DNA of 57,944 nt from Tieghemiomyces parasiticus (Eukaryota; Kickxellomycota; Dimargaritomycetes; Dimargaritales; Dimargaritaceae). Below are positions 1 through 11,575 of this stretch, piece after piece. The first letter of the stretch is position 1, and each line of letters begins with the position of its first letter. Below the pieces are notes generated by a model that was not told the DNA's origin, searched no databases, and worked only from the letters and a program-made list of their open reading frames with translations. The position numbers and the translations under genes were made by a program. Location: NCBI GenBank assembly GCA_027575765.1, contig JANBPT010000196.1, positions 1 through 57,944 on the forward strand, written 5' to 3'.

Positions 1-2296
1 CAGCACGTATCTGCTCTCATTCGCCATCGGTATCATCTTACAGTGAATTGTTATTCTCTTGCAGGTTTCTACGATGAGGCGATTCGTGACAGACGAATGA
101 AGACCTAGGTCTACCCTGGTCCGCAGGTGGGAAATGGGGCCGTATGATTCGACCCTCTACCGTCCATCTACCGGCAAGACTAGGTGCGGTTTCTGCTCAC
201 TCCCTTCCCTTGGCCGCTGACCATGTTGCCCTTAATCATCACCTCGATACTTATTTTTCTTATTAACCCTTTTTGCCCTTGGGGCCCAATACGATAGAAC
301 GAACGGTTACTCACGGCCAGGGCTCTTTGGCCGATTGACCAGTAATGGGCGGTGGTAAAGTCCAAAGCACAACCAATTGGAGTCTCCCGCGCTGATGGTA
401 TTACACATTCCCAGGGAAGGTATAATTTTTAGGAGTGCTTCGGCGGGCAGAGGTTCTGAAAGACTTGATTGACTGGATAGCCTGACGACAGGGGAAGAAG
501 TGACGGTCGATCATCAGGAATCACCGACCGTTTGGGCCTGCAACCTAACAAATAAGGCTTACCCGCCATCCCCCCCTAAAGCCGACGTGCGAACTCTGCA
601 GCCAGAGGTACCATACGGAACTAAACCACATGAGGTAGATCCATAAGGAAAGTACTACCGTTCACGGCCTATCCTTCAGGATTGATAAGCCCGGTTCACT
701 CTCTCTGGTGGTGCAACCGGCCACTCGTATGCCAGCTAAACCAGGCCCGACTGAACCATAATTATTAGTGATTTCTACCCAATACTGCTTTGGCTCTAGA
801 CAGGTTGACTCGTTTGGTCCCGCCATGGGAAACTGTAATATGTTTCGCAAGGTGAGGTGCCTGCAACTGACCATCCAATCCGTACCCCACTGCTGGCCCC
901 GTTCAAATAGACTGCCAGGCTGTATCTCGCCAAGGTCCCTGAAGGAGAAGTTGCAGGGATAAGCAGAAAAAAAAGGCAGCCAGTAAAATGTCACACTTTC
1001 CAAGGGTTGATCCCTGGTCGCAATCTCCGGTCCGACGAATGACAGCGGCTCGTTGCTAGCCAGCGTGCCCTTCCTCCGAGCGTCTTGTAGAATGGCCCAC
1101 CTGACATCGTCGGCAGTTCCACGGCTGACGACCGAGCCGATGTGCGGGATAGATAGAGCACACGAGTAGCTTTGGAGCGCCTGGGCGCTGCTACCTTGGC
1201 CTAAAATCGACTGGTGAGCCGGTTATCGGCCGCGCTTGCGTACCTATTTTTAGCCCTCGATATAGTCCTGGTTTTAAATGCCAAGCAATACTAGGCGGAC
1301 GTCTGTTTGTTCTCTTGTTACAAGCCCCTCCCCGTGTTTATTACTTCGAGTCGATGCTAGACCTCGGCGGACCAGGGCCTGCAACTGTTGCTGATTCTGT
1401 GATGACTAATTTACATGCTATGGGCTTATCTTTTATCCGATGGTGGAATTAGATAGCCAACCAACCAAAGCGACAGAGATGATTAGCACCCTTGCACTTT
1501 ACCTGTTCCAGTCCCTCCTACCTCTCTACTATATACACAAGGTCAGTCTAAACCCTGGTGTAGAGCTCCATCCGCCGGTGGTCCATGGCCTCTCCACATC
1601 ACGGTAGAGCCAATGCCGGTCCATGTAAAAATGTCCACGGCCGTGGGAGTACAGAAATCACCATTGCAGAATGACCCCACCACCGTTTCCGCCAGCCCTC
1701 CGCTTACGCCTTGTAGACCCAATCAGATAACTTCATAGTCTTGAGGGCCTCTCTGTAAGGAAGATCGATTTCCTGCCGAGTTCCCCTTCAGTCTAGTGTT
1801 GGGTAACCAAGGGGGGGGTATTTTTATGCCCCGTATATCCAGAAGCTACAGTATGGCGACTGCGGGCTTCCACCTGAATATGTCGTGCTTCGTTCGCTAT
1901 GGGCGCTTCGCTATGAAATCCGCGGGTAGGTCACTGCTATCTAGTCCAGATTACCGGGAGATTGGAGAAAGTAAGCAGGGTTTATTTTACTCTTCACCGA
2001 CTCTGTAACAGCCCATGGTGTGCCTGGTCAGCTTTATCGCAGAGACACTCAATTAACCGTCAGGTCCAAGAAGGCGGTGGTCTGTACAAAGTCGCAGTGC
2101 AAGCGGTGGAATTTGATGACCCGTACCGTGGCGTTCAGAATGTGGGAATCGATGGTTTAAATTAGAACAGGGGTTGGTTGGCGCTGCCCAAAGTTAGGAC
2201 GAATGCAAAGTTGGTAGTATACAGGGTGGTCGATTTGAGGGTCAAGTTTTCTAATCGGGGTAAACAGGCCAAAAACGGATCTTGTGATGGGACTTC
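1..2296. other. intergenic region, no gene seen
   Basis: Only short open frames with no recognisable protein sequence are present on either strand. Stops are frequent, and I see no splice-consistent chain of coding exons, no tRNA-like cloverleaf and no repeat shared with the rest of the window. It lies beyond the 3' end of the minus-strand disordered-protein gene, so its right edge may hold that gene's terminator. Confidence 0.5.
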
Positions 2297-5200
2297 TCAA
2301 CCCTCAACCTGACGGGCGCGGTACTGGGCGTAAAATTGTTCAAACGACGACTGGGGTGACTGCGTAGTGGCCAGATGGATGCGAGTGGGGGAGAGTGAAC
2401 TAGAGCTCCCAGGGGTGCGAACGGTATCTGGGACGCCCAAGTTGCCATAGCCCGGCGGGGAGAGTGGAGGATGGGAAGCGCGTGGGTAGGTGGAGAACTG
2501 GCCGCCGGCCGTGACCATGGCGGTGGGTGGAGAGGAGATGGTTCCAATTTCGGTCGGTAAGGGCATGCCAGGTGACCGGAAATTACAGCGTGACGGGGTT
2601 TTCAAGGCGGTAGCACGCGGCAGGGTGTTGGCCCTCGGGGACCCGTCAGTGGCATGACGGGCGGCCACGGGCAACCGCGGCGAGACTGGGCCTTTGAGGA
2701 ACCGATCAAGGTTAGAAAGGGTCGGGTTGGCACCCTGGTGGTCAGTTGACACCGTGGATGCGGGCCAAGTGCATGAGGCCAGGCGCTGGCCGATACTGAT
2801 GTGGTGGGCCGTGGAGCGCAGGGCGAGGGCAGAGACGGGACGTATGGATCCCAGTTCGTGAGGCGGTGGCCGAGCCGTGGTGGGTGGGACGAGGAGAGAT
2901 AGCGGCCGGGCGCTGCGCGACCGCGGAAGGCGGGTTGAGGCTGGGGTGCTGAGAAGAGTAGGTGAGACCGACTGGCGAGGGGAGGGGAGCGGTAGCATGG
3001 AAGGGCTGCGCAAAGCCGGACCACGCAGTCCGGAAGGGGGTCGCGGTGGAAGTGGGGCCGGGGTACTAAGAGGCTCAACGGGTGAGCGTAAGCGTGGGGT
3101 AGGTAGGGCGGAGGCGGGCCGCGGGCAGTGTACGGCCACGGGAGGCGAGGAGAGTCGACGACTGACGGAAGGCGAGGCCAAGTGGCCCGACATTGGGGAA
3201 CCCAACAGCACCGCTCCGAGAGAAGAAGGAGGCCGCAAGCGGGTGGCGCCAGCGCCCGCTGGTGGTCCGATGCGGGATGGGGTGGCAAACGAGGAGGTCG
3301 TGGCCGAGCCGGCTGCATCGGCCGCGGTGAGCGATAAAGGCCGGGTTCGTCGTAAGGTCGCAGACGGTAGACGACTGCCCGTAGTTAATGATTTGGCGAT
3401 CGGGGTTCCACCCGAAGGCCGTGCGGGGCGGCGCAACGCCGTTCCGGTGAGGCCCTTCGCCGGCGGGCCCAGGGAGGGCGACGGGTGGGTAGATAATGTG
3501 GTTGGAGTCGGCAATCCGTGAGGTGGGAGTGTACCGATTTTGGTACCGTCACCTGACGTATGCTTGGTCGACCCCGGCAGGTGAGTGCCAGCGGGGGATG
3601 GTGGCTCCGCGGCCGCAGAGAAACGTGGGCTGGTGGGGCCTAGAGTACCACCGAACGAGGACGAGGCCAGCGAGGTCTGGCTACGATCGACTGTCGGAAG
3701 TTGGTAGGGCGTGGGCAGTTGGTTTGGGTGAATCCACTGGCCGTCCTGGGAGGAACAGGGGAACGTGCCAGACTCCAGGGAGAGCGGAGAAGTTGGCGGT
3801 ACGGGGGAACATGAAGGGGGCTGGGCCCGCAGGGAGGGTTCGATGGTGGGCGAGAGCCACCGTCGCGATTTGAGCAACGACGCGTGGCCTCGGGGTGGTA
3901 GGTGGCGGTTGGTATTGGTGCCTGGCGGGCGCGCCTGGCTAGGCGCCGGATCTAGAGGCAGCGGAGAGGGCTCCCGCCAGTCCCGTTTGGCATGGAGATA
4001 ACCGTTGATCAAGTAGCGGACGTTGAGCCCGCAGAGACTGCGGTCAGCTAGTGCTTCGATGTCGCGAGGGTCAAGGGCGGCCGGGTCTAGATCGCTGGGA
4101 GTGACAGTGAAGGAGAGCGCCGGCTTGGACAGTTTCACGGGCTGAAAGTACCGGGTGCGGGTGGATGGCCGGCGCAGGCGGGTTGGGGGCGTGGGGCTGG
4201 CGGGCCTCGGCGCGGATCGATCGTCCGATTGCGGCGCCCGAGGCACGCGGCGATGACGGCGCGGAGACTGGAGCACGCGATAGAACTCCGGAACGGAGTC
4301 GGCCAGCAGCGACCGGACGGCCGGATCCACTAGTCGGCCCGGTTCATCGGGCGAAATGACGATGGTGGTGCAGCGTTCCATTACAGTTTGGTCGGGGGCC
4401 AGTAGGTCATTGACCGGTAGCACTTGGGATGAGGGTTCGCGACGCTGCAGTAGCACGGTGCGGCGGTCGATTCGGGACCATCCGTCCAGCAGGGTAAAGA
4501 TTCGTCCGACCAGGCGCGGCTGCGGGCGGAAAGGGTGGTGCCGGGCAATGCTAGGGGCTGACGGTAGGCCCCTTGGTACCGTGTTCGCTGGTTCTGCCGG
4601 GCTAGAGGGACGCGGGGCGGACCGTGCCTCGCTTAGCCGGACGAGTAAGGAGGTGCCCGTCGGGACTGCCCTAGAATCGCCGGCTGGGTGCGACGCCACC
4701 GATGGCGGCGACACGGCTCCGAGGTCAGCATTGTCCATGAGACGGGTAAAGTCCGGGGAGATTTGACTCGGTGAAGTGACCACGGGGTCGTCGCTGGAAC
4801 CGGCGGCCGGACCCGCAGCCTCTAGCCTATCAGGGTCGGGTCGACTCACCGCCGAGATGAGGCCCTCGGTTGCCAGGGGTGATCGGCGCGGGCGGATGGG
4901 CGTGTGTAGGTCTTGGTGACTTGGGATGGCCGTAGCAGGTAGGCTGGTGATGCCCCGGCTAGGCGATAAGAAAATCTCGCCGAGTTCGTCAGGATCCTGG
5001 TCACCGGCGGCTAATTTAGCAAAAAATTCGAGGCTCTCCTTACGTTTGACGGCTAACCGGTCGAGTACCACCTGGGCCCGGGCCCGTAGTTCGGCCACGG
5101 TGGTATTGGCCGGCCGGGGAGATATGAAGGCCCGGAGATTGAGAGACGAGGACTTTCGCAAGACGGCGTCGGGACGGTCGCTTCGGTCGCCACCTCCGTC

Positions 5201-5587
5201 ATGGGCCTGCACAGGAATAGCGATTCGCCCAACAGCAACTGGTACTGGATCCGTTCGCGGTGGCGAGGGCCGCCGTAGCCGGGGCTGTGGGGTCGACAGG
5301 CCTAAAGGGGTAGTCAGGGGCACCCCGGAAGTGTCTACTGGGGTGTCGGGCCGTGGCACCTCGGGAACTGAACCCACCTCCCCTGTTGTACCAAGTTGTG
5401 GGTGGGTCGGTGACCGCAAAGCGGGGGGTAACTGGCGGAACATGGGCGACGTGACGGGAATGGGCTTATCGACGGCCTTAAGCCGATCCATGTCGGGCAT
5501 GACGGCCGAGAGGTCGAACACCTCCTCCTCGGGTGAAAGGTACGCCAGGTCCAGATCGTCGTCGTAGTCGGAGTACGAGAACGACAT
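2297..5587 (-). CDS. large Ser/Pro-rich, mostly disordered protein (1096 aa)
   Basis: A single uninterrupted frame encodes 1096 residues. I do not recognise the family. The start is the Met of MSFSYSDYDDDLDLAYLSPE, because that acidic amino terminus looks like a genuine protein start, whereas the 30 upstream in-frame codons read like 5' leader. The amino-terminal 45 residues are acidic (runs of D and E). Most of the rest is proline, serine, threonine and arginine rich, with many SP, TP and RRPS motifs that would suit proline-directed or basophilic kinases. Three islands look more ordered: a Lys/Arg/Leu-rich segment with the motif VLDRLAVKRKESLEFFAKL, a hydrophobic stretch with RLVGRIFTLLDGWSRIDRR, and a region with DPRDIEALADRSLCGLNVRY. 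No signal peptide or membrane segment is visible. The high-GC antisense strand carries several open frames that I treat as shadows. A scaffold or regulatory protein is the most that can be inferred. Confidence 0.7.
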   Translation of the reverse strand: MSFSYSDYDDDLDLAYLSPEEEVFDLSAVMPDMDRLKAVDKPIPVTSPMFRQLPPALRSPTHPQLGTTGEVGSVPEVPRPDTPVDTSGVPLTTPLGLSTPQPRLRRPSPPRTDPVPVAVGRIAIPVQAHDGGGDRSDRPDAVLRKSSSLNLRAFISPRPANTTVAELRARAQVVLDRLAVKRKESLEFFAKLAAGDQDPDELGEIFLSPSRGITSLPATAIPSHQDLHTPIRPRRSPLATEGLISAVSRPDPDRLEAAGPAAGSSDDPVVTSPSQISPDFTRLMDNADLGAVSPPSVASHPAGDSRAVPTGTSLLVRLSEARSAPRPSSPAEPANTVPRGLPSAPSIARHHPFRPQPRLVGRIFTLLDGWSRIDRRTVLLQRREPSSQVLPVNDLLAPDQTVMERCTTIVISPDEPGRLVDPAVRSLLADSVPEFYRVLQSPRRHRRVPRAPQSDDRSAPRPASPTPPTRLRRPSTRTRYFQPVKLSKPALSFTVTPSDLDPAALDPRDIEALADRSLCGLNVRYLINGYLHAKRDWREPSPLPLDPAPSQARPPGTNTNRHLPPRGHASLLKSRRWLSPTIEPSLRAQPPSCSPVPPTSPLSLESGTFPCSSQDGQWIHPNQLPTPYQLPTVDRSQTSLASSSFGGTLGPTSPRFSAAAEPPSPAGTHLPGSTKHTSGDGTKIGTLPPHGLPTPTTLSTHPSPSLGPPAKGLTGTALRRPARPSGGTPIAKSLTTGSRLPSATLRRTRPLSLTAADAAGSATTSSFATPSRIGPPAGAGATRLRPPSSLGAVLLGSPMSGHLASPSVSRRLSSPPVAVHCPRPASALPTPRLRSPVEPLSTPAPLPPRPPSGLRGPALRSPSMLPLPSPRQSVSPTLLSTPASTRLPRSRSARPLSLLVPPTTARPPPHELGSIRPVSALALRSTAHHISIGQRLASCTWPASTVSTDHQGANPTLSNLDRFLKGPVSPRLPVAARHATDGSPRANTLPRATALKTPSRCNFRSPGMPLPTEIGTISSPPTAMVTAGGQFSTYPRASHPPLSPPGYGNLGVPDTVRTPGSSSSLSPTRIHLATTQSPQSSFEQFYAQYRARQVEG

Positions 5588-7718
5588 GGTGCAAGAGTCG
5601 GTATAGAGTCCAACTAAAATAGTAGTATACAATGAAGGGCGGGAAACGGGCCGTGGTAGGGCGGAATGCCCTACCAAAGGGTAAATGGGTGAGACAGGCG
5701 TGGTGAGCGGAGGGACGTGACGATTGCTGACCCGGTGAGACCCTCTTGGGCTATCTCGAATGGCGTAAGGCGGCGGGTCTTCGGGGCAGCGCGGCCTTTG
5801 GCCATACTATCGGGGTGACGGAGCGGATTGCTTCAGCGATTCAACCCTAAGGTAGAGGCGAAGGGGCAACTGATAAGTTGGGAATGGAGGAGAAGTGAGA
5901 ATATGAACGGCTGCAAAGCATAGGACTGGGACTGGCTGGCAAGCCCCGCTAGATGCCAACGGCCACGGCTAAAACCAGAAGAGAAAGGCGCGCCAGTGGT
6001 GTCGGTCAGGTTTGTAGGCAGGGCTGCGATGGGTCGGGACCAAGAGCACCTAGGCGTCCAGCAGGGAATGGCAAATAGGGAACCAAATTGACGTACTAGT
6101 CCAGGTCAAACTAAATCTGGAACATGAGTAACAGAAGCAAGGTGGGGTCGGGGTGTGCTGTGCAAAGGGTTTGTGGGGCAGAGGGTGAAGACAACAGGAA
6201 GGGAGGGAGAGGGGGGAGAGAGAGAGCACGGTTAATGCCAGGGGCTCACCGAGACGTGGTGGGGACGCGGGGTATACCAACTGGGGAGTATAGGTGCCAA
6301 GGAGTACGCTTGTCTCGTGGCCCGGAGGTCGGCTGGCCTAGCGTGTCGAGGGCGGAGGCTAGGACAACGCAATTATAGTACAACAACGATCTGGCCACTG
6401 TCTATATTCTAAACAGAGACTGTTTGACGGTTAGAACGGAAATTCACCCACCCGTGGTCCAGACCCCTCCCACTTCAACTCCTGTCCTCTCCGTCTTGCT
6501 CTTCGCTACCAGCTGGCAGCGCGTGGATAGCTCGCGATGGTTTCCCTGCAGGTGGCCAAGTGGAGTGATTGAAGGGTACAGGATCAAGCGGAGGGGCTCC
6601 GCAGGCGTCACGGCTTGTCCAGTCGAGTGGGAGGAGCGAAACGCCAGATAACATAACGGTCTGGGAACTTGGAAGCCGCTAAGTTGGAAACGGCATCAAG
6701 TAGGGGAAGATCACCCCTAATGCGTCGGGGCGCCGTACCCCAGCCCAAGCGGTAGGCAGGGAGAAACTGGCCATAACTGAACCACGGGCAGTACCCAGGC
6801 GAGCTGGCACGGCTTGGTGGACACGGACGCCCCACACCTCATCAGCGACCCCAGTTGGTACACCCTCTGTTCATCAGACTGTAACCTGGCAGCAATATCT
6901 ATAAATACACACACACAGTGAACCCTTAAGAGTGAAGGGGCGATACATTGACAACGGCGCCGTCCCCTCCACCCCTGCTTTGGGCTCCATCGCACCTGTA
7001 GCGTCAGGGCGGTCAAGAAGAGGGCACTACGTCGGCAAGGTAAAGTCTTCGGTGACTCTGTAAAGCGATGCCTCGCTTACACGGCTGCCTCTGCTATTCA
7101 GGGGAGGCCAATTGGCCTGTAGGGTGGGCCGAATACGTCCCGTGTGGGCTCCATGCTTCCAGGCGGATTTTAGGGTTCTTCCTGGCATATTTACTCTGTG
7201 TGGTGGTAAGCGGAGCCGAGTGGTCACCACCACTATCAGGCGGCGGTTTTGAGTGTCAGGCTCTGTGCTATCTCATTCCTTCTTCAAAAGAGGTGAGCTG
7301 TGGACGCTCTCCACTTGCTCGATACGACCAGTAAGCAGGGCGTGGTAATGTATTTCCGATTGCACTGAGTGTCTGGAATATGTAAGGTGGGGGGGGTGGC
7401 GTACAACTAGACGCAGATTCTCCCACCAAGGCCCCGCCCTACGAGTAGGCCGTACAAATTGACGAGTATGTGCTGGAAAAAAAATTATTGAGCCATACAT
7501 TGGCAATAGTGGGCAATTGGCTATGATTTTTTTTTGAACTGCGGGAACGAGCCTATAGCACCTGTTTCGAAGCATCCCACATCCATTTACGTTACTTGCA
7601 TCTGGCACTGACTACACGAATTCTTCTACATCCCCTTGTTTTTCGCATTTCCGCTTTCTAGATTATCTCCGAATACTTCACTTTCTAGCCTCCGCATATT
7701 TTTCATATCTGATTCACG
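5588..7718. other. intergenic region between divergent genes
   Basis: This holds the 5' flank of the minus-strand disordered-protein gene on the left and the promoter side of RPB6 on the right. It contains purine-rich low-complexity DNA around 6200-6240 and homopolymer runs (G8 near 7390, A9 near 7480 and T9 near 7530). The short open frames resemble no known protein. No gene is supported. Confidence 0.5.
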
Positions 7719-8258
7719 ATGTCTGATGACGGCGACTACCCCATCGACGAGCCGGCCATGGACGAGGTCTTTGACAACATCAGCGACGAAGAGGCGCTCG
7801 AGGACCACGTGATGGAGTCAGAGGTCCTGGCCGATGGCGAGGAGGCCGAACTGGAGCAAAAGGAACGGATCACCACACCTTACATGACGAAATACGAACG
7901 AGCCAAAGTGCTGGGCACGCGGGCGCTGCAGTTGAGGTAAGTATTTTCCAACTTGGCTTAACTCGCCGTCAATACCCTACGGGGGGGGGGATAACGGTCA
8001 TCCTCGGCCTTCCCCCCTAGTAACTCGTATAACTACTGAATCGCTAAATTCTTCCGCTATACCGTTTGTCACCTATTCACATACTACCTGGCTACCAGTA
8101 TGAACGCACCACCGATGGTGGAGATCGAGGGTGAGACCGACGCCTTCCAGATCGCCCTTAAGGAACTGCGCGACAAGCGTATCCCGTTCTCTATTCGCCG
8201 CAACCTCCCTGACGGGGCCTTCGAGATTTGGAGCGTACGCGACCTGATTATCGAGTAG
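7719..8258 (+). CDS. RPB6: RNA polymerases I, II and III common subunit RPB6 (ABC23 type)
   Basis: This is the small subunit shared by all three nuclear RNA polymerases. It helps assemble and stabilise the largest subunit at the clamp base, in the nucleus. Two exons are 7719-7936 and 8099-8258, joined in phase 2 (donor GAG|GTAAGT, acceptor CTACCAG). They give 125 residues, close to the roughly 127 of animal RPB6 and shorter than yeast Rpo26 (155). The first 50 residues are strongly acidic, as in the family. The conserved core follows: [20 protein letters not shown] in exon 1, then across the junction [15 protein letters not shown] and [14 protein letters not shown] near the carboxyl end. The ATG follows a pyrimidine-rich leader and opens with [12 protein letters not shown]. 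Its neighbours SSS1 and DPH5 are also small housekeeping genes on the same strand, but each is separated by more than 0.5 kb, so they are independent transcription units. Identification is secure. Confidence 0.96.
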
Positions 8259-10576
8259 CTTAGCATGCTTTTGACCGGGGGCCTTTCACACGATTCCACC
8301 CGCTTGACTTCTCACCTCGTCTGTCGACTTCTTTCTCACTTGTAACTAAACATGATTCTGTTTGCGCGGTTTGCCTAGTCTCTGCTCGTCAGAATAGAGG
8401 GCGGTAAATAGTCGAATAATATCGATTCTCGATTGAAGCGCTAATCAACATAAGCCATGGCTAGTGGGGAGAGTACAAAGGCGACACGGTGAGGTCTACC
8501 ATGAGGTGTCGGACCTGTGTAGAAACAATTGAGTGTATTCCTGAAGTTGAGTTGTTTTGCACGGCTAATTTACATGTGCATCGCCAATTACCTACACTGT
8601 GGGATAGCATCGCCCAGCGTAAACATTGTAACGGTGGCCGTAGACCATAACCTATACTAAACAGGACTTCGCTCAGACGCTGCGGAGGTACCTCGCCTTT
8701 GGAGGCCGCGTGTGCTAACTGTAACGGCTATAGGCCGAGGCTCAGGTGCGCAGATACTCGCCTTCTCGGCTCTGTCAGATGACGGCTACCCCGGGTCGAG
8801 TAACTGCAGTTCCTGGTGGGTAGGGTGGGAGTTTTGATGAGCCTCAGGCACGATAGCGGCTCAGCGGCGGGACCCGCCGGCCCTAGGCTTATACAGGGAA
8901 TTTTTGGCCACAAACGAACCCTGCGTAGCGTTCAGTGTGACCTCACTCGACAAAAAAGCGTTGTCGCAGCCAAGGTTGTTGCGGTGAGCTTTAGAAAATG
9001 AAATGGTTATACTGACTGGGACCGACCAGGAGGGGCTACCCCGTACTACTGAGCGTATAGGCTTTAGTTCGCTCCAACTAGTATCGGGAGCCACGCTGGA
9101 ATTCGAAGTGCTCACACTGGCCGTGCCGGATTCGTCCTCAGAAGCGAAAACTTTGAAAGGATTAGTTAGCAAGGAACGGACCCTGGCGCCCTCGGATCAC
9201 GTAGTCCGTATCACAATGACTGGGTTCGGCGACCAATTCCTGGTTGGTCACAATCATCCCCTTGAAGAAAAGGACACTGTAGCCTTTATTCGGAGGAGCC
9301 TGGAAGTCGGTGTGAGGAGCAGACGGCAGCGGCTTACCATAGAGACTCAAGGTGAGGTAGACAGCACCAGCGCCAGCGTTCGGCGCAGGTCGGACTTCAG
9401 AATGGTAAGCCAGCGGACGGTTGGATAAGTAGGCTGACCTCGCGCATAGTTCCATGCTGTAGGTACTATTAAGATGGACTGATGCGCTGAGCGACGAATT
9501 TTCCACCGCATTGTGGACTCGAAAAGTCCTACGGCCCATGCTGCTGCATTCTCTACTGCTTCCCAGAGCGTTCACAGGCATGAACTGCAGCAAATGGCCC
9601 GGACTCGAGGCGATAGGGCCCAGGCGATTCGAAATGAGTCGACCAGCAGAGGCCGCCTGGAAAAAGGGGGGTACTGATGGAGTGGGTCAACTTTAGATAG
9701 AATGGTGTGGAGGAGGTATGTAGGAAGTGGTCTACCATGACCCACTGATTTCATACCAACCCCTGTCCCCACCAACCTTTGCGCTTTACCAACTACCAAG
9801 TTTACCGGGTCATGGTAGACAACGACCCTCTCCAGAGGGTATAGAAAAGGCGCCGGGGACGGCCCCGACCGAATCTCTTTAGTATGAATTCGTTTTATGT
9901 ATTTCGCTTTACCTTGTCTTCACGGAGCCCCGTGCCCCCATTTTTACTATCCGCTATCTAGCTCTAACTTTCAACCGTTTGGCCTTGTCGGCCCCCATAG
10001 GTGAGCCCGTCTTCAATAAAGTTCTACCTGGCACAATATAATGTGACGATTAGCTGGTCGACGATGGGGATTTCTCGGTAATAAATGTGGAAAATGGACC
10101 TATGAAGTGAATCATATCGGCCATAAAAGTCGATGCTGGTAATTACGAGATAAAAATATCCATGCCCGCTTGTGACTTGACTAACTAGGCGAGACAACGA
10201 GTCCAGAGGGGCCCAGGTAAGCAGAGGTATGAGTGATAAATTGGCGCTCATTAGTGGGGGAGAAGACGGGGCTTGAGACTCGCTGCTCGGGCGCTTCTTT
10301 TGGGCCACATTTCCTCCATCCCATGGGGTGGACGTGCGGGGCATTGATTGGACCTTTCTCAGCGCCCGCCACCGCGCCGGGTGGAGATGCCCTCCCAACA
10401 AAGGCTTGACCGAACGTTGGATCCCTACAGTCCCGCCAATACTGGCTGCCTGTGCTATTGCCTCTCCCCTACCACATCACCTTCGCATCTCCACTTCGTC
10501 CCTTCGAACCCAGCTCATCTACGCCTTTTTTCAATCTTCAAGTCGCTACTTTTCTTATTACCCATCAGTACTCATC
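8259..10576. other. intergenic region with unassigned open frames
   Basis: Two overlapping opposite-strand open frames of about 140 codons occur here (plus 9003-9428, minus 9162-9593), and a further minus frame covers 8861-9172. None matches a family I recognise and neither strand is clearly favoured. The final 250 bases are the C/T-rich leader and promoter side of SSS1. No gene is called. Confidence 0.45.
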
Positions 10577-10989
10577 ATGTCCGCCGAAAAGAGCCCGCTG
10601 CTCGAGGAGCCCAAGCAGTTCGTTAACGAGTCGGTGCAGCTCATCAAGCGGTGCACGAAACCTGACAAGAAGGGTATGTGGCTACGCGGGACGCTATGAA
10701 TTCAAACTTGCTCTGCGGTAGCGTGGAGGCTCCCTTTCTAAGGTGAACGCCTCGCTGCCCGTGTCTACGGGTGATACGGCACCTGGTTCTAGCATCCCTG
10801 AGGCACGCTAACCCCCATATTATCCCCGACCTCGCACTCCGCTTCCATTCCCCCCCCCGCCCATCCACTACAGAGTACCTTAAAATCTGCCAGGCCGTGT
10901 CCATCGGCTTCCTGGTCATGGGTTTCATCGGCTACTTTGTAAAGTTGATTCACATTCCCATCAACAACATCATCGTTGGCAGTGCCTAG
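10577..10989 (+). CDS. SSS1: Sec61 gamma subunit (SSS1), ER protein translocon
   Basis: This is the tail-anchored gamma subunit of the Sec61 channel, which clamps the two halves of Sec61 alpha during translocation of proteins into the endoplasmic reticulum. Exons are 10577-10673 and 10874-10989, joined in phase 1 (donor AAGG|GTATGT, acceptor CACTACAG). They encode 70 residues, the normal size for the family. The cytosolic half carries [20 protein letters not shown] and, across the junction, [20 protein letters not shown]. The single membrane helix is about residues 41-60 ([20 protein letters not shown]), followed by the hallmark [11 protein letters not shown] end. The start codon is followed by [12 protein letters not shown] and preceded by a pyrimidine-rich leader. 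All diagnostic blocks are present and nothing is missing. Confidence 0.96.
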
Positions 10990-11575
10990 TCTAAACCAGC
11001 GGTGTTCGTTCTACCCGACAGCGACCCGTGTCTCGGAATTCGACTTCGCCGGCAGGTAGGCGGGATTAGAAACTCAACGGCGTCATCCGTCAAAGTGGGT
11101 GACGAAGTTGACCCTCTTCTATCCCACCTTCAGCAGCCCGCAGGGGTCGATGATAATGCACCCCGCCCGTCGGGTGTGTCTATCTGTATATTGCGGAAAA
11201 CCCAAATAAACATCAGGTGCGACGGATAAGGGTGGTTTACAAGCAGAGGGGCCGAAACAGTTGGAATTCCAATGGGTTGAGACAGTGTGAAACGACGCTG
11301 TTGAACCACCTTAAGTGCACCATGGCACGCTGAAAGTTGGATGCATTAGGCGTCGATATACCTCCAGGAGGTATAAAAAAAAGAAAAAAAAGGTGCCCAC
11401 AGGCTCGAGCACTTCGGTTAAGAATGGCCACATCTGACTACGTAGATCCACACTGAGCTTACATTGAACCAACGCGCCAAGGCTCCTCGTCTAATTGTAC
11501 CGGTCACCATCGTACTCCGATACTACTTTCCACCCTCCCCACCGTACTCCAACGTTCGTTCCGCATTCGCCCACC
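10990..11575. other. intergenic region, SSS1 3' side and DPH5 promoter side
   Basis: This has no gene-like frame. A TATAAAAAA sequence in an A-rich tract near 11371-11392 lies about 200 bases before the DPH5 start. It could be a core promoter element, but the distance is long and there is no other support. The last 60 bases are C-rich leader. Confidence 0.4.

Noticed and set aside
2877..5567. Several plus-strand frames of 64-214 codons inside the disordered-protein gene
   Set aside because: They are antisense shadows of a long GC-rich minus-strand gene. Their sequences are Arg/Gly-rich mirror translations with no family resemblance.
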